Part shown: positions 21,223 to 32,465 of the stretch, one piece after another
Layout: the number at the start of each line of letters is the position of its first letter
How positions within the stretch are numbered: position 1 is the stretch's first letter
From: Deroplatys truncata
Lineage: Eukaryota; Arthropoda; Insecta; Mantodea; Mantidae
Length of the DNA stretch: 64,000 nt
NCBI GenBank assembly: GCA_030765065.1
Contig: CM060983.1
Coordinates: forward strand, 51,086,067-51,150,066
Direction of reading: 5' to 3'
Notes under the pieces: generated by a model
Told to the model about the DNA's origin: nothing
What the model saw: the letters and a program-made list of their open reading frames with translations, nothing else
The model's database searches: none
Translations under genes and position numbers: made by a program

Positions 21223-22164
21223 TGACGCAGTATTTTATATCACAACACTGTGAATGCCTGAAAGATTGTAGTGTAAATTAGCATTATTGTATGCCAATGA
21301 TTTGAGATGTTTGTTAATTATAAGCATTGTTAGGAAATAAGTTTACACGACCTCACTGAAACTGACAATAGGAGCGGATAACAATGAGAGAGGGGGTGAG
21401 TTGTTTATTAATTAGAAGAGACAAGCAAATGACGTCAGCTTAGCGCGCTTTTCTTTAGAAATGGAGGGAATATCTTCCCTAGAGCATATGTGTTCGTAAT
21501 TTTGATTGGATATAAAAATAGACGCTAATGTTGGCGCGTTTTATTAACCAATAGCAGCTCTGTTATAATGTTTAGGCATATCGGGGTGAGGGAGTATAAA
21601 TTCCGTGCCAGAGACGGGTAACACACAGTTCAACAGAATCCTTCACAGGTTACACGTCGCACAGTTTAAGAGAATCATTCACGCGTTACACGTCGCACAG
21701 TTCTACATAATCATTCACAAGTTACACATCGCTCAGTTCAACAGAATCATTCGCGGGTTACACGTCACACAGCTCAACAAAATCATTCACGGGTTACACG
21801 TCGCGCAGTACTACAGAATCTCTCGCGTCGTAAACTTAGTTACAAAATGTGAAATACTAGAATTAATAATGTGCGGCAAATAAGTGATTATAGTTACATT
21901 CGAAAATATAACAGTTTCAGTCGGGCGTGTATCAAGAGTAATTATGTGAAATGAATAAAGGTGACGGCAATAAAAGTGTAAAAACAAATTATTTTATCAG
22001 TGTTATATTTTAGTAACAACTTCTTTCCGTTTACACACCCTGTTTAAGAGATTTGCTCGACTGGGTAATAATAGCTAGCCGGAGGACAAAGAACTTAAAA
22101 TTCAAAATAGTAAAAAAATAACAGGCGCTCAACAATTAAGATAACACGACAGAAAACCGCGACA
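21223..22164 (+). mobile_element. Solo LTR (fossil retroelement), 942 bp
   Basis: TG...CA ends with a perfect 4-bp duplication CGGG (21219-21222 and 22165-22168). It begins TGACGCAGTATTTTATATC. A TATA box (TATAAA 21595-21600) and an AATAAA signal (21955-21960) mark U3, R and U5 in normal order. It has relatives at 47598 and 50405. It sits inside a SINE-A. No internal region is attached. A Ty3/gypsy- or BEL-like origin is inferred from the 4-bp duplication. Confidence 0.9.
21626..21841. repeat. 36-bp minisatellite inside the LTR
   Basis: Six imperfect 36-bp units of the type CAGTTCAACAGAATCATTCA plus CGGGTTACACGTCGCA lie between the TATA box and the AATAAA signal. The relative at 47.9 kb has only one or two such units, so the array grew in this copy or its source. 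It also makes an open frame of repeated HVAQFNRIIH-like peptide, which I take as a by-product. Confidence 0.85.
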
Positions 22165-22390
22165 CGGGTTCAAACCCGGTGGAGTGCGATGGATTTTTTC
22201 GGGCGTAAAAATTCTTAGCATGGCTTCCTTTGGAAGGGAAGTAAAGCCGGTGGTCTCGTGTCGTAGATTTACGGCACGTAGAAGAACCTCAAACCTGATA
22301 AAGAGGGCTCTGAGCAAAATTACCGGTCTTTCACGCCCAATATAGAATGGTATGCTAAGGACCATAGAGTTAAAAGAGCGTCCATAAATA

Positions 22391-22985
22391 AAATTAAAAA
22401 AACAATGGAAGCAAGTAGCATTCCGTCAATTTTGAAAAGTCCTGACCATGCTTTCTCTCGGGTTTTATTGTTTTACAGTCACGATCATGCAGTGAAGTAG
22501 AATTTATTGTAGTGCGAGAAGCAAGGTTTGTATGTTCCTGGAGATATTCTTACAAATAATAAAAACTTTTAGAAATGGTTTATCCGATTAATGAGAGGAT
22601 CTGTCGGTTTACCTCAATGATACAGAGAAAACCTATATGCTCACATTTGTCAGTATTTGTGGCATTCTGACACCAAGAATCGTTCAGCAGACCCTTTCCA
22701 ATAACTAATGGGAGACATTAGGCAGGTCTAATTAGTAGTGTAGTGATTAGGTTAGTTAAAGTTAGGCTAGGCGTATTTGAGTTAGTGTTTATTGTACATA
22801 GCTAATCAGCATAATCCAGGAACAATGTATATAATGATATAGTTGGTGTAATTTAGGGACAAAAAAGAGTGTTGACTGCATTGCTTTGAGTGATGCAACA
22901 TGGAGAATTTGGTGCCTTGCATACTTCTATATGTCTACATGACCAGTAAGTAAATAAATAAAATTATAAGGCTTAAATTATGTTA
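22391..22985 (+). other. Unclassified; possible LINE 3' end
   Basis: Ends at 22951-22966 in GTAAATAAATAAAATTATAA, a (TAAA)n-like tail, after a stretch typical of 3' UTRs. No conserved coding motif was recognised upstream, so LINE origin is a guess. Confidence 0.25.
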
Positions 22986-23415
22986 ATAAAACGTTTTCCA
23001 ACAAGAAATCATCCAAATAAATAATTCTAAATAAATATTATACCAAAGAATGTGAAGCTGTACTTCGAAAACATACGCCACAGACGTTGGACGTGGCAAA
23101 AATTGAACAATGTGTGTATTTACAGTAAACATGCAGAATAAACCGCAGATTCTTAGAAACAAGCTCTGCAGAAGGAAACACAAAAAATTCCGATGTGTTA
23201 CATTCACAAGACTGTATACCCACACTCTTATGTTTACATAGATTACATAAGCTATTTTTACGAAAGCTTATTACTTACTCTATCACGTACATAGGAGGCA
23301 GAGAAAGTATTGCATTCTACCAAAAATTCGATAACAAAATTTCACCGAAAATACATGTTTTGAAACCCCTGAAGAAAAAAAAGGTTTTAGAAAATGGTCC
23401 GTATGTCTGTGAACA

Positions 23416-23788
23416 TTCATTCATTATCTGTTTACCCTCCTCTTATGTAGGAATTACACCCCCAGGACTTACAAGCGGGTGCCTGGGGTCAGAGTCCCGT
23501 CGAGGAGTAGACACTCATGGATCAGACAGAGCATCCAGGATGGGTGATCAGCCCGATGCGGAGGAAGGAAGTAGATGAAACGAAATGTTGGTGAAATGGA
23601 TGAAAGGAAAGGTGATGATGGAGCAGTTGGTGGAATGAATGCCGGGGGAAACCGGAGAACCCGGAGAAAACCCGCCCAGACGCCGCTTCGTCCTTCACAA
23701 ATCCCACATGCAGGTCCCTGGGATTGAACCCGGGTCGCCTCGGTGGGAGGCGAGCGGTCTAACCACTCGGCCACGGTGCCGCCTGTTT
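23416..23788 (-). mobile_element. SINE-C copy (tRNA-derived)
   Basis: On the minus strand the head has the A box TGGCCGAGTGG (23763-23773) and the B box GGGTTCAATCC (23721-23731), both excellent pol III matches with a Leu/Ser-tRNA look (GGTTAGACCGCTCGCC follows the A box). The duplication TGTGAACA flanks it at 23408-23415 and 23789-23796. Its 3' part holds a conserved GTTTCCCCCGGCATTC-type block and a CATCCTGGATGCTCTGTC stretch. Confidence 0.9.
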
Positions 23789-24031
23789 TGTGAACAGCAC
23801 AACTCAAAAACGAAAAGTCGGATAACCTTGGTATTTCGCTTCAGTATCTTTCAAGGATGCGACCGATTTTCTAAAAAATGGCTTTAATGATTTTGATTAA
23901 AATAACATATATTAAAGATATTTACATGCTAAAACGTATATCTTGAATTTTCAGGTAATATTCTATGAAGTCCTTTTCATTCGCAAGGAATTTTATATAG
24001 CCTTCTATAATCGGCAAACGCTAACGGATAG

Positions 24032-24298
24032 GCGTCGTCCTCCGTGGTTTAGGGGTACTAGCTTCTGGTTCCCTAAGGTCGCGGGTTCAAATCCAGCGGG
24101 CCCTCCGGAATTTTTTCGGGCGGGAAGTAAAGTGGTGGTCCCATGTCATAGATTTACGGCAGGTAAAAGAACCCCAAGCCCGATAAATAAACCTCTGAAT
24201 CAAATTTCCGATCTTTCACGCCCAAAATATAATGGGACGCTAAGGTCCAGTAGTTAAAGGGCGTCCGTTAACAAAACTCAATTTAATTTATTCTTGTT
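24032..24298 (+). mobile_element. SINE-A copy, full length
   Basis: A box TGGTTTAGGGG at 24045-24055 and B box GGTTCAAATCC at 24084-24094. The body has TTTTTTCGGGCGGGAAGTAAA and TAGATTTACGGCAGGTAAAA, and the tail is GGGCGTCCGTTAACAAAACT. A diverged 10-bp duplication (TAACGGATAG on the left, TTAAGGGGTA on the right) splits the host HINE-like sequence. This is the best copy for defining the family promoter. Confidence 0.9.
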
Positions 24299-24700
24299 AA
24301 GGGGTAAACGAAAACGTACTGCACAAAAAATGTAGATCTCTTTAAAACACGCAATTTATTTCAAATAATTTTTTTGTGGCATCACCCGTTTCCGAAATAT
24401 CCGTTATTAACGGTTCGAATTGTTCAATACTTAGTCATTCTTTTCAAGTCCTGTTGATTTTCAGCTGTTTCTCGTGATATCATGGAAACAGTATGGAATT
24501 TTAAGGCCAGCATATGGCGTCTAGTTCTAAAGCTTACACTATCGCTGTTCCCTTGCATTTATGAAGTTTGTCTGGATTAAAATGAAGTGGATAGAGAAAT
24601 AAGTTTTTGTAAGAATAGCTTTTATACCCATTAATAAACGATAGAGGATAAAGAAAGTCATGTGAATGTAACACATAAGATTGTTTTAATAAAAAACTTA

Positions 24701-25109
24701 AAATAACTGTTATAAAGCTGTTTGATAACGACATTAAGCTAACATATTTCTAAGTTAGCGAAGAAGATGAACATTTCAACCTGTCAGATTGAAAAACGAA
24801 CCACAGTAGCAACGTAATTCATTTATTTTTTCACAAGTTTTAATATTCTAGTTCAGTAAGACTTTTTCGCCGTCACTTTTCACTGCATACACAGTGCCAA
24901 GGAAAAAAAAAAAGACTAACGCTCTCCAACCAATTAGCAGAAAGTAGCGTAGAGAGATTTTTTCACGGTCTGCGGTTAGAACAAGATGAAAAATAGTGCG
25001 ATATCTGTCTAAAAGGGAAAAACGAGCAAGAAAATAGCCACTAAGACCAGAATAAGAGAGGAATGGATGTGTTTGTATTTAGCGTATTACGGGCGTTTCT
25101 CTCTGAATT

Positions 25110-25161
<52 letters not shown>

Positions 25162-25404
25162 TCACACTGGTGCTGGTAAATGTATAAGAAGAAGAATATT
25201 TCACCGAGGTTTTCTGCTCTCACCCACTGGCCGTGCTTAGATCGTATTGATGAAAATGTTAAGCGTTCTTATATAACTTTGTATTTACGTAAAGAAAACT
25301 TTATGAGAATAAAACTCGAACGTGAAATGTACATTTTAGTCTATTTTTGTTGTGGTGCATAAATAAGGGTTTATGATTCCAAAAAGAAATCATATTCCAA
25401 TTTT
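24701..25404. other. No gene; (TA)n microsatellite at 25114-25158
   Basis: AT-rich spacer with a perfect (TA)n tract of about 44 bp. Short flanking open frames have no recognisable content. Confidence 0.6.
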
Positions 25405-25500
25405 AAACTCTAGCGTGTTACATACACATGACTTTCTCCACCCTCTATCCCTTATTAGTGGTTAGACAAATTATTCTTATCAAGGTTTATTTTCCTAACT
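25405..25500 (+). mobile_element. HINE-like 5' end fragment
   Basis: GCGTGTTACATACACATGAC with TTTCTCCACCCTCTATCCCT and ATTATTCTTATCAAGGTTTA is the 5' end of the old subfamily in plus orientation. Confidence 0.6.
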
Positions 25501-26288
25501 ACTTCGTTTTAATTCAGACAAACCTTTTAGCTACGTTTAGAGATGGGACCTCAATACTGTCGATATCTCGATACTTGGTGGTATCGAAGACGTCTGACAT
25601 TTCGGGATGCTTTTCAGTTTTTAAGTTTTGCATCACTGAAAGTTGTTGTGTTTAACTATATGTTAGATAGGGAATTAAAGGTATCGACACTCCACGTGTT
25701 GACTCGCAAGTGTCCCCAAAGAGTTGCTGGACTACATTCTTGATAGACCTTGAGTGCGTTTCTATGCAGCTTTCCACAGACTCTTATGTTAAAATCAAAA
25801 CATGCAAAACAATGAGGAAAGTAGTAGAGATAATCATGTAACACAGGGAGATAACCGAGTTGTGATTGAAGCTGATTTAACTGACGCACTAAATCACGTT
25901 TCTGCAATAGCCTGACTTGGTAACTCACTCTCAGCCATTACATTTATCTACTGCGGTGATTAACATCTGTGAGCAGAGCAGAAACAAATCAGAAGTTAAG
26001 ACGTAGAAATATTTGTTCTTTTCCTCCATCTCTTAATTTATGTTTACACAAGTTCAAACTAACTTTGTATTAAACATGTACATATATACTAATGTATGAG
26101 GGTTGCTATGTTTCTGAGTGTGTCATGGCTAATTACTTATTACCAGATGAAAAACAATATATATGTATACATGCTATGAAGAATAGTGTTGTAAATAGTA
26201 GTAGAATGGTGTAACACACACATTATTTTTAGTTGCTTAATCTTCATATAAAATACATATTAGTTTACGTTATTAAGATTACAGAATA
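25501..26288. other. No gene; single mariner-like end near 26095
   Basis: TATGAGGGTTGCTATGTTTC at 26095 resembles a mariner terminus, but no inverted partner is visible. A 90-codon minus-strand frame at 25656-25928 has no recognised domain. Otherwise unassigned. Confidence 0.3.
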
Positions 26289-27137
26289 AAAAAATCTGAT
26301 GTGTTACACTCACATGACTGTCTCTACTCTTGTACAAACTATTTTTACAAACGCTTATTCTCCATATGCTTCATGTTAATCGAGATGTTAATCTTATTGC
26401 TAATTTTCTTGTAGATGCAAGGGGAACTGCTAGGCTTTAAGCGATAGTCAAATATTTTAAGAGCTGGTTGCTATGTCGAGTATTCCATTCTCTTTGCATT
26501 ACCAGAACAAAAAAAATGAATAACGAATTTGAGAAAAAGTATAGGTATTGCAAAATTTAAGGGAATAACAAGCAATATCTCGAAAATGGTTCACCCAACA
26601 ACAAAAAATGTATATGACATAAATTGTGTATTTTAACGCGATGTACATTTTTGTGTAGTAAAATTTTGTCTATCTCTTATGGTTTACCAGTTATGCAAAA
26701 GTCGTTCACAATGAAGAATACTTTTGGAGACATTCCCAGAAAATTCGAGATATACATTTCATTTGTCATGAAAATATCTTAAACATGTGATATTTGAATC
26801 AAAATCGTTAGAGCCATTTTTGAGAAAATTAAAATTTTCGAAAAATGTTCCATCTAAAGGGTAGCCTGGGGTGGGGGGATTTTCTTGAAAACCATCGTGT
26901 CGCATCTCTGGAAGATACTGAACCTAAATACCAAGTTTTGTTTATCCGACTGTTCGTTTCTGAGTTATGCTGTTCAGAGACAGACAGACACACACACACA
27001 GAGACATGTTTCCAGAAATGCTTTTTTGGATTCAGGGGGTCTCAAAACATGTATTTCCTGTGAAATCTCCGTATCAAATTTGTGGGTGGAATGCAATACT
27101 TCCCCTACTTACTATATGTAGTATAGAAGGTAAAAAT
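26289..27137 (+). mobile_element. HINE-like element, young full copy
   Basis: Runs from AAAATCTGATGTGTTACACT to TATGTAGTATAGAAGGTAAAA. All family blocks are present in order, including AAAATGAATAACGAATTTGA, GACATTCCCAGAAAATTCGA, GGTGGGGGGATTTTCTTGAA, the ACACACACACAGAGACATG tract and GGTGGAATGCAATACTTCCC. It abuts an A-run on each side with no clear duplication. Confidence 0.9.
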
Positions 27138-27228
27138 AATTGCCAGTATTTGTTTTTCTATGTATAGAAAATGCTTTAAAAGAAAGTTTTCAGCACAACA
27201 TATAGCTATATAAAAAGGGGAGCAAATA

Positions 27229-27229
27229 A

Positions 27230-27276
<47 letters not shown>
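27229..27276. repeat. (TTA)n microsatellite
   Basis: About 16 perfect TTA/ATT triplets after GAGCAAATAAATTATTA. Such a tail often marks the 3' end of a retroposon, but none was identified here. Confidence 0.9.
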
Positions 27277-27559
27277 CATCATCCTTGACTAACAATAGGG
27301 ATTATATAACCGTGGCATTATCAGGATAATGAAAATGCTGCCAATTGCAGAAAGTAAAGTAGGAACAATTGGTTGTATACATTTATGCACAGACAAATAC
27401 CAGTAAGAACATAATTCAGTGAAATTCGCCTTTACAGTTTTTTATAAAGTGAGTATCGAATATCGAGTACTGAGAAATAGTGGTATCATACCATCATTAG
27501 CTACATTACACATTTCGTTATCGATACGCAGGGAATGGTTAAATGTTTAAGAAAACATA

Positions 27560-28976
27560 AGCTGCCCTTAAATTCCATACTCTTCTATGACATCGCTTGA
27601 AATAGCTGAAAATCGACAGGATTTTTCTTTCGAATGAAATGCACTTTACAGGCTATTCCAAGAAAACTCAACATAGAAATTTTATTTGCCATGTAAGTAT
27701 TTTTAATATATGATATTTAACTCAAACTCTTTAGTAATTTTCATAAACATCAATACATTTCTTTTAAATATTTATGTCTGGTGAGGCAGTGCTTTAACAC
27801 TTAAATGATTTCAGTCAAATTATATAACATGTAAATTCAATAACAGGCCGCCTTGAAGCAATATGTGTATGTAACAATATATAAAAAGTGTATATTACAG
27901 TCATTGTATATGTTTATATTATTGTATCCATGTGTAATAAATATATTACGTAATTTAATAATGTAGGAGCTGTGATAATAATAAGTTAAACGTTGCTAAC
28001 AAAAATGTAACAATGAGGTAACCTTTAGGCAATAATGAGTTTGAGAGTTTAAATGTTATTTGCATTCTTGGAAGCATTAATGTAATTTTAGTAACAGTTT
28101 ATAAAAAATAGCCAATTAACAACCAGAAAAAGCTTTAGTTAAATGCAGGCATTCTATTGGAGTAAAAATAGCCAATCATGGACTTTAAATACAGAAATTT
28201 ACAAGTTTAAACAGTTAAAATCTAGTCAGTTGCCTACAGACAGTGATAGTAACCGGATGCAAGATGCGTTCTCGAGAGAAACATAAATTCGTGCGAAACG
28301 AAAATAGTATACGTATTAAAAAGTGCAAGTATTAAATAAAAGAATCTCACAGCTCTCGATATCAGTGAAGTGCTATTTAATTTGTGTCAAGGATTAATAA
28401 AAAGGAGTGAATTAAAACTTAAAATCTGTGTAAGCCTACATTCTTAGTCACACCACAACCCTGCCCAAGAGAAACGTGTCTCTAACAAATACTGACGCAG
28501 CCGAGGCAAAAATATATAACATTTAAAGAAACAGTTAAATTACAAAGCTAATATTTTTGTTAAAAAGATCTTGTAGCAAAAACACCTGAAAGTACATTTG
28601 GGGCGAAGGCTACCGAAAGCGGGTACCATAACTGTGGTTGCAACTTCTACAAGTTCGGCTCGCCAACAGTTGAAATAGAATACAAACTACTTCAAATTGA
28701 CGGCCAAAGCGTGTTGCAAATAATAAATAACCCAACAAATCATCTTTCTGAAATTGGCTTCCATACGTGGTGCAAATAACTTTTACACTGGCAACTTGAA
28801 ATTTTTGACTTGACTTATGTCTTAACATTTTTAAATGTCTTTGATAAATGTTCCCTGCAATGGTTAGTTTGAGATGGGTAATTTTTTTATTCATGTCGCA
28901 TTCTTGGTAGGTACTGAACTTAAATACCAAGTTTGGTATTTATTCGACACACAGACGCGCGCACACGGGCATTTTT
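27560..28976 (+). mobile_element. HINE-like element, old copy split by a solo LTR
   Basis: Left part 27560-27781 carries GACATCGCTTGAAATAGCTG, CAGGCTATTCCAAGAAAAC and TTTATTTGCCATGTAAGTAT. The right part, 28792-28976, resumes with GTCGCATTCTTGGTAGGTAC, CTTAAATACCAAGTTTGGTA and ends in TTTTTCTAAAAA, where a young copy starts. Confidence 0.65.
27782..28787 (+). mobile_element. Solo LTR (fossil retroelement), 1,006 bp
   Basis: TG...CA ends and a perfect 4-bp duplication CTGG (27778-27781 and 28788-28791). It begins TGAGGCAGTGCTTTAACAC. It is the plus-strand relative of the LTR at 10309-11328 and a more distant cousin of those at 21223, 47598 and 50405, with which it shares the start TGnnGCAGT and an AAATTGG...CGTGG motif near the right end. 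An AATAAA-type signal lies near 28336. No internal region is attached. Confidence 0.85.
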
Positions 28977-29260
28977 CTAAAAATCTGATGTGTTACACTC
29001 ACATGACTTTCTCTACTCTTGTACAAACTATATTTACAAACGCTTATTCTCCATCTACTACATGTTAATCGAGATAAACGTTTGCAGACTCCATGTTATT
29101 GCTAATTTTCTTGTAGATATAAGGGGAATGTATATTTACAAGGGCAATATAGAAATACAGTAGCCTTTAAGCATAGACATTACTCTTAATAGTTGGTGCT
29201 ATGTGCAGCACCATTCTCTTTGCCACAGATTAATACTCTTTGCATATCCAAGACAAAAAA
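28977..29260 (+). mobile_element. HINE-like element, 5' piece of a young variant
   Basis: Starts AAAATCTGATGTGTTACACT in the A-run of an older copy and carries a subfamily-specific insert (TACAAGGGCAATATAGAAAT). It stops in the A-run at 29255-29262, where the next copy starts. The remainder does not reappear beyond that copy. Confidence 0.8.
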
Positions 29261-30152
29261 AATCTGATGTGTTACACTCACCTGACTTTCTCTACTCTTG
29301 TACAAGCTATTTTTACAAACGCTTATTCTCCATCTACTTCATGTTAATCGAGATAAACATTTGCAGACTCTATCTTATTGCTAAGTTTCTTGTAGATGTA
29401 AGGGGAATATATATTTACAAGAGCAATATAGAAATACAGTAGCTGTTAAGCACACACATATCTCTTAATAGCTGGTTGCTAGGTGCAGCACCATTCCCTT
29501 TGCCACAGAGTAATACTCTTTGCATATCAAAGACAAAAAAATGAATAACGAATTCCCATTTGAGAAAATAAGTATTGAAAAATTTAAGAGAATAACAAGT
29601 AATATCTCGAAAATGGTTCACTCAACAAAAAAATGTATATGACAAATTGTGTATTGTAACGCGATCTACATTTTTTGTGTAGTAAAATGTTGTCTGTCTC
29701 GTATGGTTTACCAGTTATGCAAAAGTCGTTCACAATGAAGAATACTTTTGGAGATATTCCCAGAAAATTCAAGATATACATTTTATTTGCCATGAAAATA
29801 TCTTAAACATATGATATTTTAATCAAAATCATTAGAGCCATTATTGAGAAAATTAAAATTTTCCAAAAATCTTCCATGTAAAGGGTAGTCTGTGGTGGGG
29901 AGATTTTCTTGAAAAGCTTTGTGTCGCATCTCTGGAAGATACTGAGCCTGAATATCAAGTTTGGTGTTTATCCGACTGTTCCTTTCTGAGTTATGCTGTT
30001 CACAGACAGACACACATACGACATGTTTCTAAAAATGCTTTTTTTTGGTTTCAGGCACTCTCAAAACATGTATTTCGGTGAAATCTCAATATCGAATTTT
30101 TGGAAGGAATGCAATAATTTTTCTACCCATTATGTATTAGGTAAAAAAGTAC
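29261..30152 (+). mobile_element. HINE-like element, young variant full copy
   Basis: Full-length sister of the preceding piece, sharing the insert TACAAGAGCAATATAGAAAT. It runs through CGTTCACAATGAAGAATAC, AGTCTGTGGTGGGGAGATTT and the weak CA tract at 30006, and ends at GTATTAGGTAAAAAAGT with a degenerate 3' hairpin. Confidence 0.85.
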
Positions 30153-30486
30153 AAATTCTACCTGGAAATTTAACGGATGAAAATTCTCATTTTTAACATG
30201 TAGACACTTAACATTTTAACATTATACACTTTGTGTTTTGCCGTTTTTCAAGATTTTCATTTCTGTCATGTGTGATGTTTGCAAAACTGCTTTATAGACA
30301 TTATAGAAATGTTTTAAGACAGTACTGAATAAAGACGCCGATATTTAATTTAAATATTTCATCAAATAAAGATGATTTTGTGAAGATCAGGAAAACATGG
30401 CTATGGCATTTTTTTCCGGTGAGAGAAAAGAATTTACACCGCAATTTCATGTATTATTCAAAACAATCTGCTTTACTAAATGCATT
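30153..30486. other. No gene recognised
   Basis: AT-rich spacer between two HINE-like copies, with no ORF above chance length. Confidence 0.4.
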
Positions 30487-31610
30487 AAAAGATCTATGTG
30501 TTATTTACACATAACTTTCCCTACTCTCTAGTGGGTATACAAATTATTCTTACTAAAGCTTATTTTTTTTTATCTACTCATTTTAATCTAAACAAACATT
30601 TGCAAAAATAACTACATTACACATTTCGTTATAGATACAAAGAGAACAGCGATAGTCAAAAGTTTAAGAACTGGACGCTATATGCTGGTTTTAAAATTCC
30701 ATACTGTTTCCATGACATCGCGAGAAACAACTGAATGTGGAAAAGGCTTAAATGAATGACCAAGTAATTAACAATTCGTAAAATTAATAACGGAGATTTT
30801 GGACATGGCCGATGGCACATGAAAGCTTATTTCGAATAAATTTTGCGTTTTAAAGAGATCTACATTTCTTGTGTAGTACGTTTTGTCTATCTCTAATGTT
30901 TGCCAGTTGTACAAGATTATTCAAAATTTCTTCCGAAAGAAGAGGGCTTCACAGGCTATTCCCAGAAAATTTAAGATATACATTTTGTCATATAATATCA
31001 CTAATATATGGTATTTTATTCAAAATCGTCAGTCACTTTTTAGGAAATCAAATTTTTTGAAAAAGATCCATAAATTAAAATAGTTTTATTTATGGTCGCT
31101 CTTTAACTACTATGATCCTTAGCGTCCCATTATATACTGGGCGCAAAATACCTACAATTTTGCTCAGGTGCCTTTTATGTGCCGTAAATCTACGACACAG
31201 AACCACAAGCTTTACTTCCCTTTCGAAAGAAGCCATGCTAAGTATTTTTACGCCCGAAAAAAAACCCATCGCCCTCTGCAGGGTTTGAACGCGCGACTTC
31301 GGGAACTAGAGGCTGGAACTACACCACGGAGGACGACGAAAAATGATCCATGTAAAGGGTAGTTGGGGTGGGGGATTTTCTTGAAAATATTCGTGTCGCA
31401 TCCTTGGAAGATACTGAACTTAAATACCAAGTTTGGTACTTATCCGACTTTTCGTTTTTAAATATGCTGTTAACAGACACACACGGACATGCTTCCAAAA
31501 ATGCTTTATTTGAATTCAGGGGGCCTCCAAATATTTATTTCGGTTAAAATCTTTGTATCGATTTTTAGAGTGGAATACAATGCGTTTTCTACCTACTATG
31601 TAGAGAAAAT
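30487..31610 (+). mobile_element. HINE-like element, old full copy with a SINE inside
   Basis: From CTATGTGTTATTTACACATA to CTACCTACTATGTAGAGAAAA. Landmarks are CATGACATCGCGAGAAACAA, GTAGTACGTTTTGTCTATCT, CCAAGTTTGGTACTTATCCG and GAATTCAGGGGGCCTC. A SINE-A fills 31072-31338. It represents the old, roughly 860-bp consensus well. Confidence 0.8.
31072..31338 (-). mobile_element. SINE-A copy, minus strand
   Basis: Tail to head on the plus strand: TTTATGGTCGCTCTTTAACT, CTTTTATGTGCCGTAAATCT, GCCCTCTGCAGGGTTTGAAC (B box reversed) and CACCACGGAGGAC. The duplication AAAAAGATCCAT on the left and AAAAATGATCCAT on the right flanks it, the length expected for LINE-driven retroposition. Confidence 0.85.
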
Positions 31611-32099
31611 AATAAATAATAAATATAATTTTATTAGCAGTACACAGGAAGGATTTAAAAAATGAGAATAGTTTTCAAAAATGTCAAAACTGATAAAATA
31701 AAAAAAAATTTCAAAAGACAAACGGTATAAGCATTAATATCATTTGTACCTTTTACATTTTAAACATTTTAATTTGGCTGTTATCATGTCTTAAGAGATA
31801 CATAGAAAAATTTGACTTCCAAGAATCAATAATTTCTCTATGTAAATTATTAAATGATGGCAAGTAAAACTTAAATTTGTGTACATGTGTACGAAATATC
31901 AGACAAGGACAATTCTAAGGTAAACCTTTATAAAACGTTCTCCAGTCATAGCTTTTCATCTATCCCACAAACTATCTCATGTGTGTTATTCGTAAATATC
32001 TTCTTTCATCTCGATAATAACAGGCTTCTCTTCAACGACGCGACTGACAACTCGTCGCTCCCATGGCACTGCTATGCGCATCCGTTGCCGCAGTAGCGG
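31611..32099. other. No gene recognised
   Basis: AT-rich, with short A-runs and no convincing ORF. A slightly GC-rich patch at 32070-32120 precedes the transposase fragment. Confidence 0.4.
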
Positions 32100-32405
32100 C
32101 GGACCGGCCCGGTATTTCTCCGCTAGATAATGCGAAACAATATGAATATATTACGCTTACGCTTCTTTATACAATGTGTTCGAAGTGATGCCCCTTTGCT
32201 TCTATACCATCCTGGCACCTGTAGAACACACTATTGAACACGCGACAAATTTAATCAGCCGAAATATTAGAAAATCACATGCGATGCTGTCTTTTAATTC
32301 GTTCAGCAGGGGTTTTGTTGCATAAACTTTATCTTTAATCATTCTCCCCACAGATCTACGAGATCTGCATCTAGAGAGTGAGTCAATTATTGTCATGAAA
32401 ACCAC
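32100..32405 (-). pseudogene. C-terminal fragment of a DDE transposase
   Basis: Minus-strand translation from 32405 gives GRMIKDKVYATKPLLNELKD followed by IVCSTGARMV and a stop. This resembles the C-terminal end of a widespread insect transposase group, in which a (F/Y)VKDxVY...LNDLRxRI segment is followed some 30 residues later by RLDICRxTxGAHIE. The catalytic core is absent and an old HINE-like copy follows. The family name is uncertain; Tc1/mariner-superfamily relatives fit. Confidence 0.5.
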
Positions 32406-32465
32406 GTTTGGTACGAGTCAGCAATTTAAATGGACATTTTTCCATGACAGCCTCTATGAATAAAC

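Larger units (their letters stand above)
21165..22390 (+). mobile_element. SINE-A copy split by a solo LTR
   Basis: The head at 21165-21222 contains the A box TGGTGTAGTGG (matches TRGYNNANNGG). The remaining SINE resumes at 22165 with CGGGTTCAAACCCGG, the B box, then ATTTTTTCGGGCGTAAAAA, GATTTACGGCACGTAGAAG and the tail GAGCGTCCATAAATAAAA. The CGGG at the break is duplicated by the LTR insertion, so the two parts restore one continuous SINE. Confidence 0.9.
23186..24700 (-). mobile_element. HINE-like element, old copy with two SINEs inside
   Basis: After a short plus-oriented 5' end fragment (23186-23264, GATGTGTTACATTCACAAG), an old minus-oriented copy starts near 23268 (TTACTCTATCACGTACATAG). 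It runs through AAATTTCACCGAAAATACAT, is interrupted by SINE-C at 23416-23788 and SINE-A at 24032-24298, and ends near 24690 with GAAAGTCATGTGAATGTAAC. The SINE positions match gaps in the family consensus. Confidence 0.75.

Noticed and set aside
24084-24094. Functional tRNA genes at B-box-containing loci
   Set aside because: All such loci continue into shared SINE bodies, lack a complete cloverleaf, and several have target duplications.
26095-26115. Complete mariner at 26 kb
   Set aside because: Only one terminus-like string is visible. No partner or transposase motif was found within 1.5 kb on either side.
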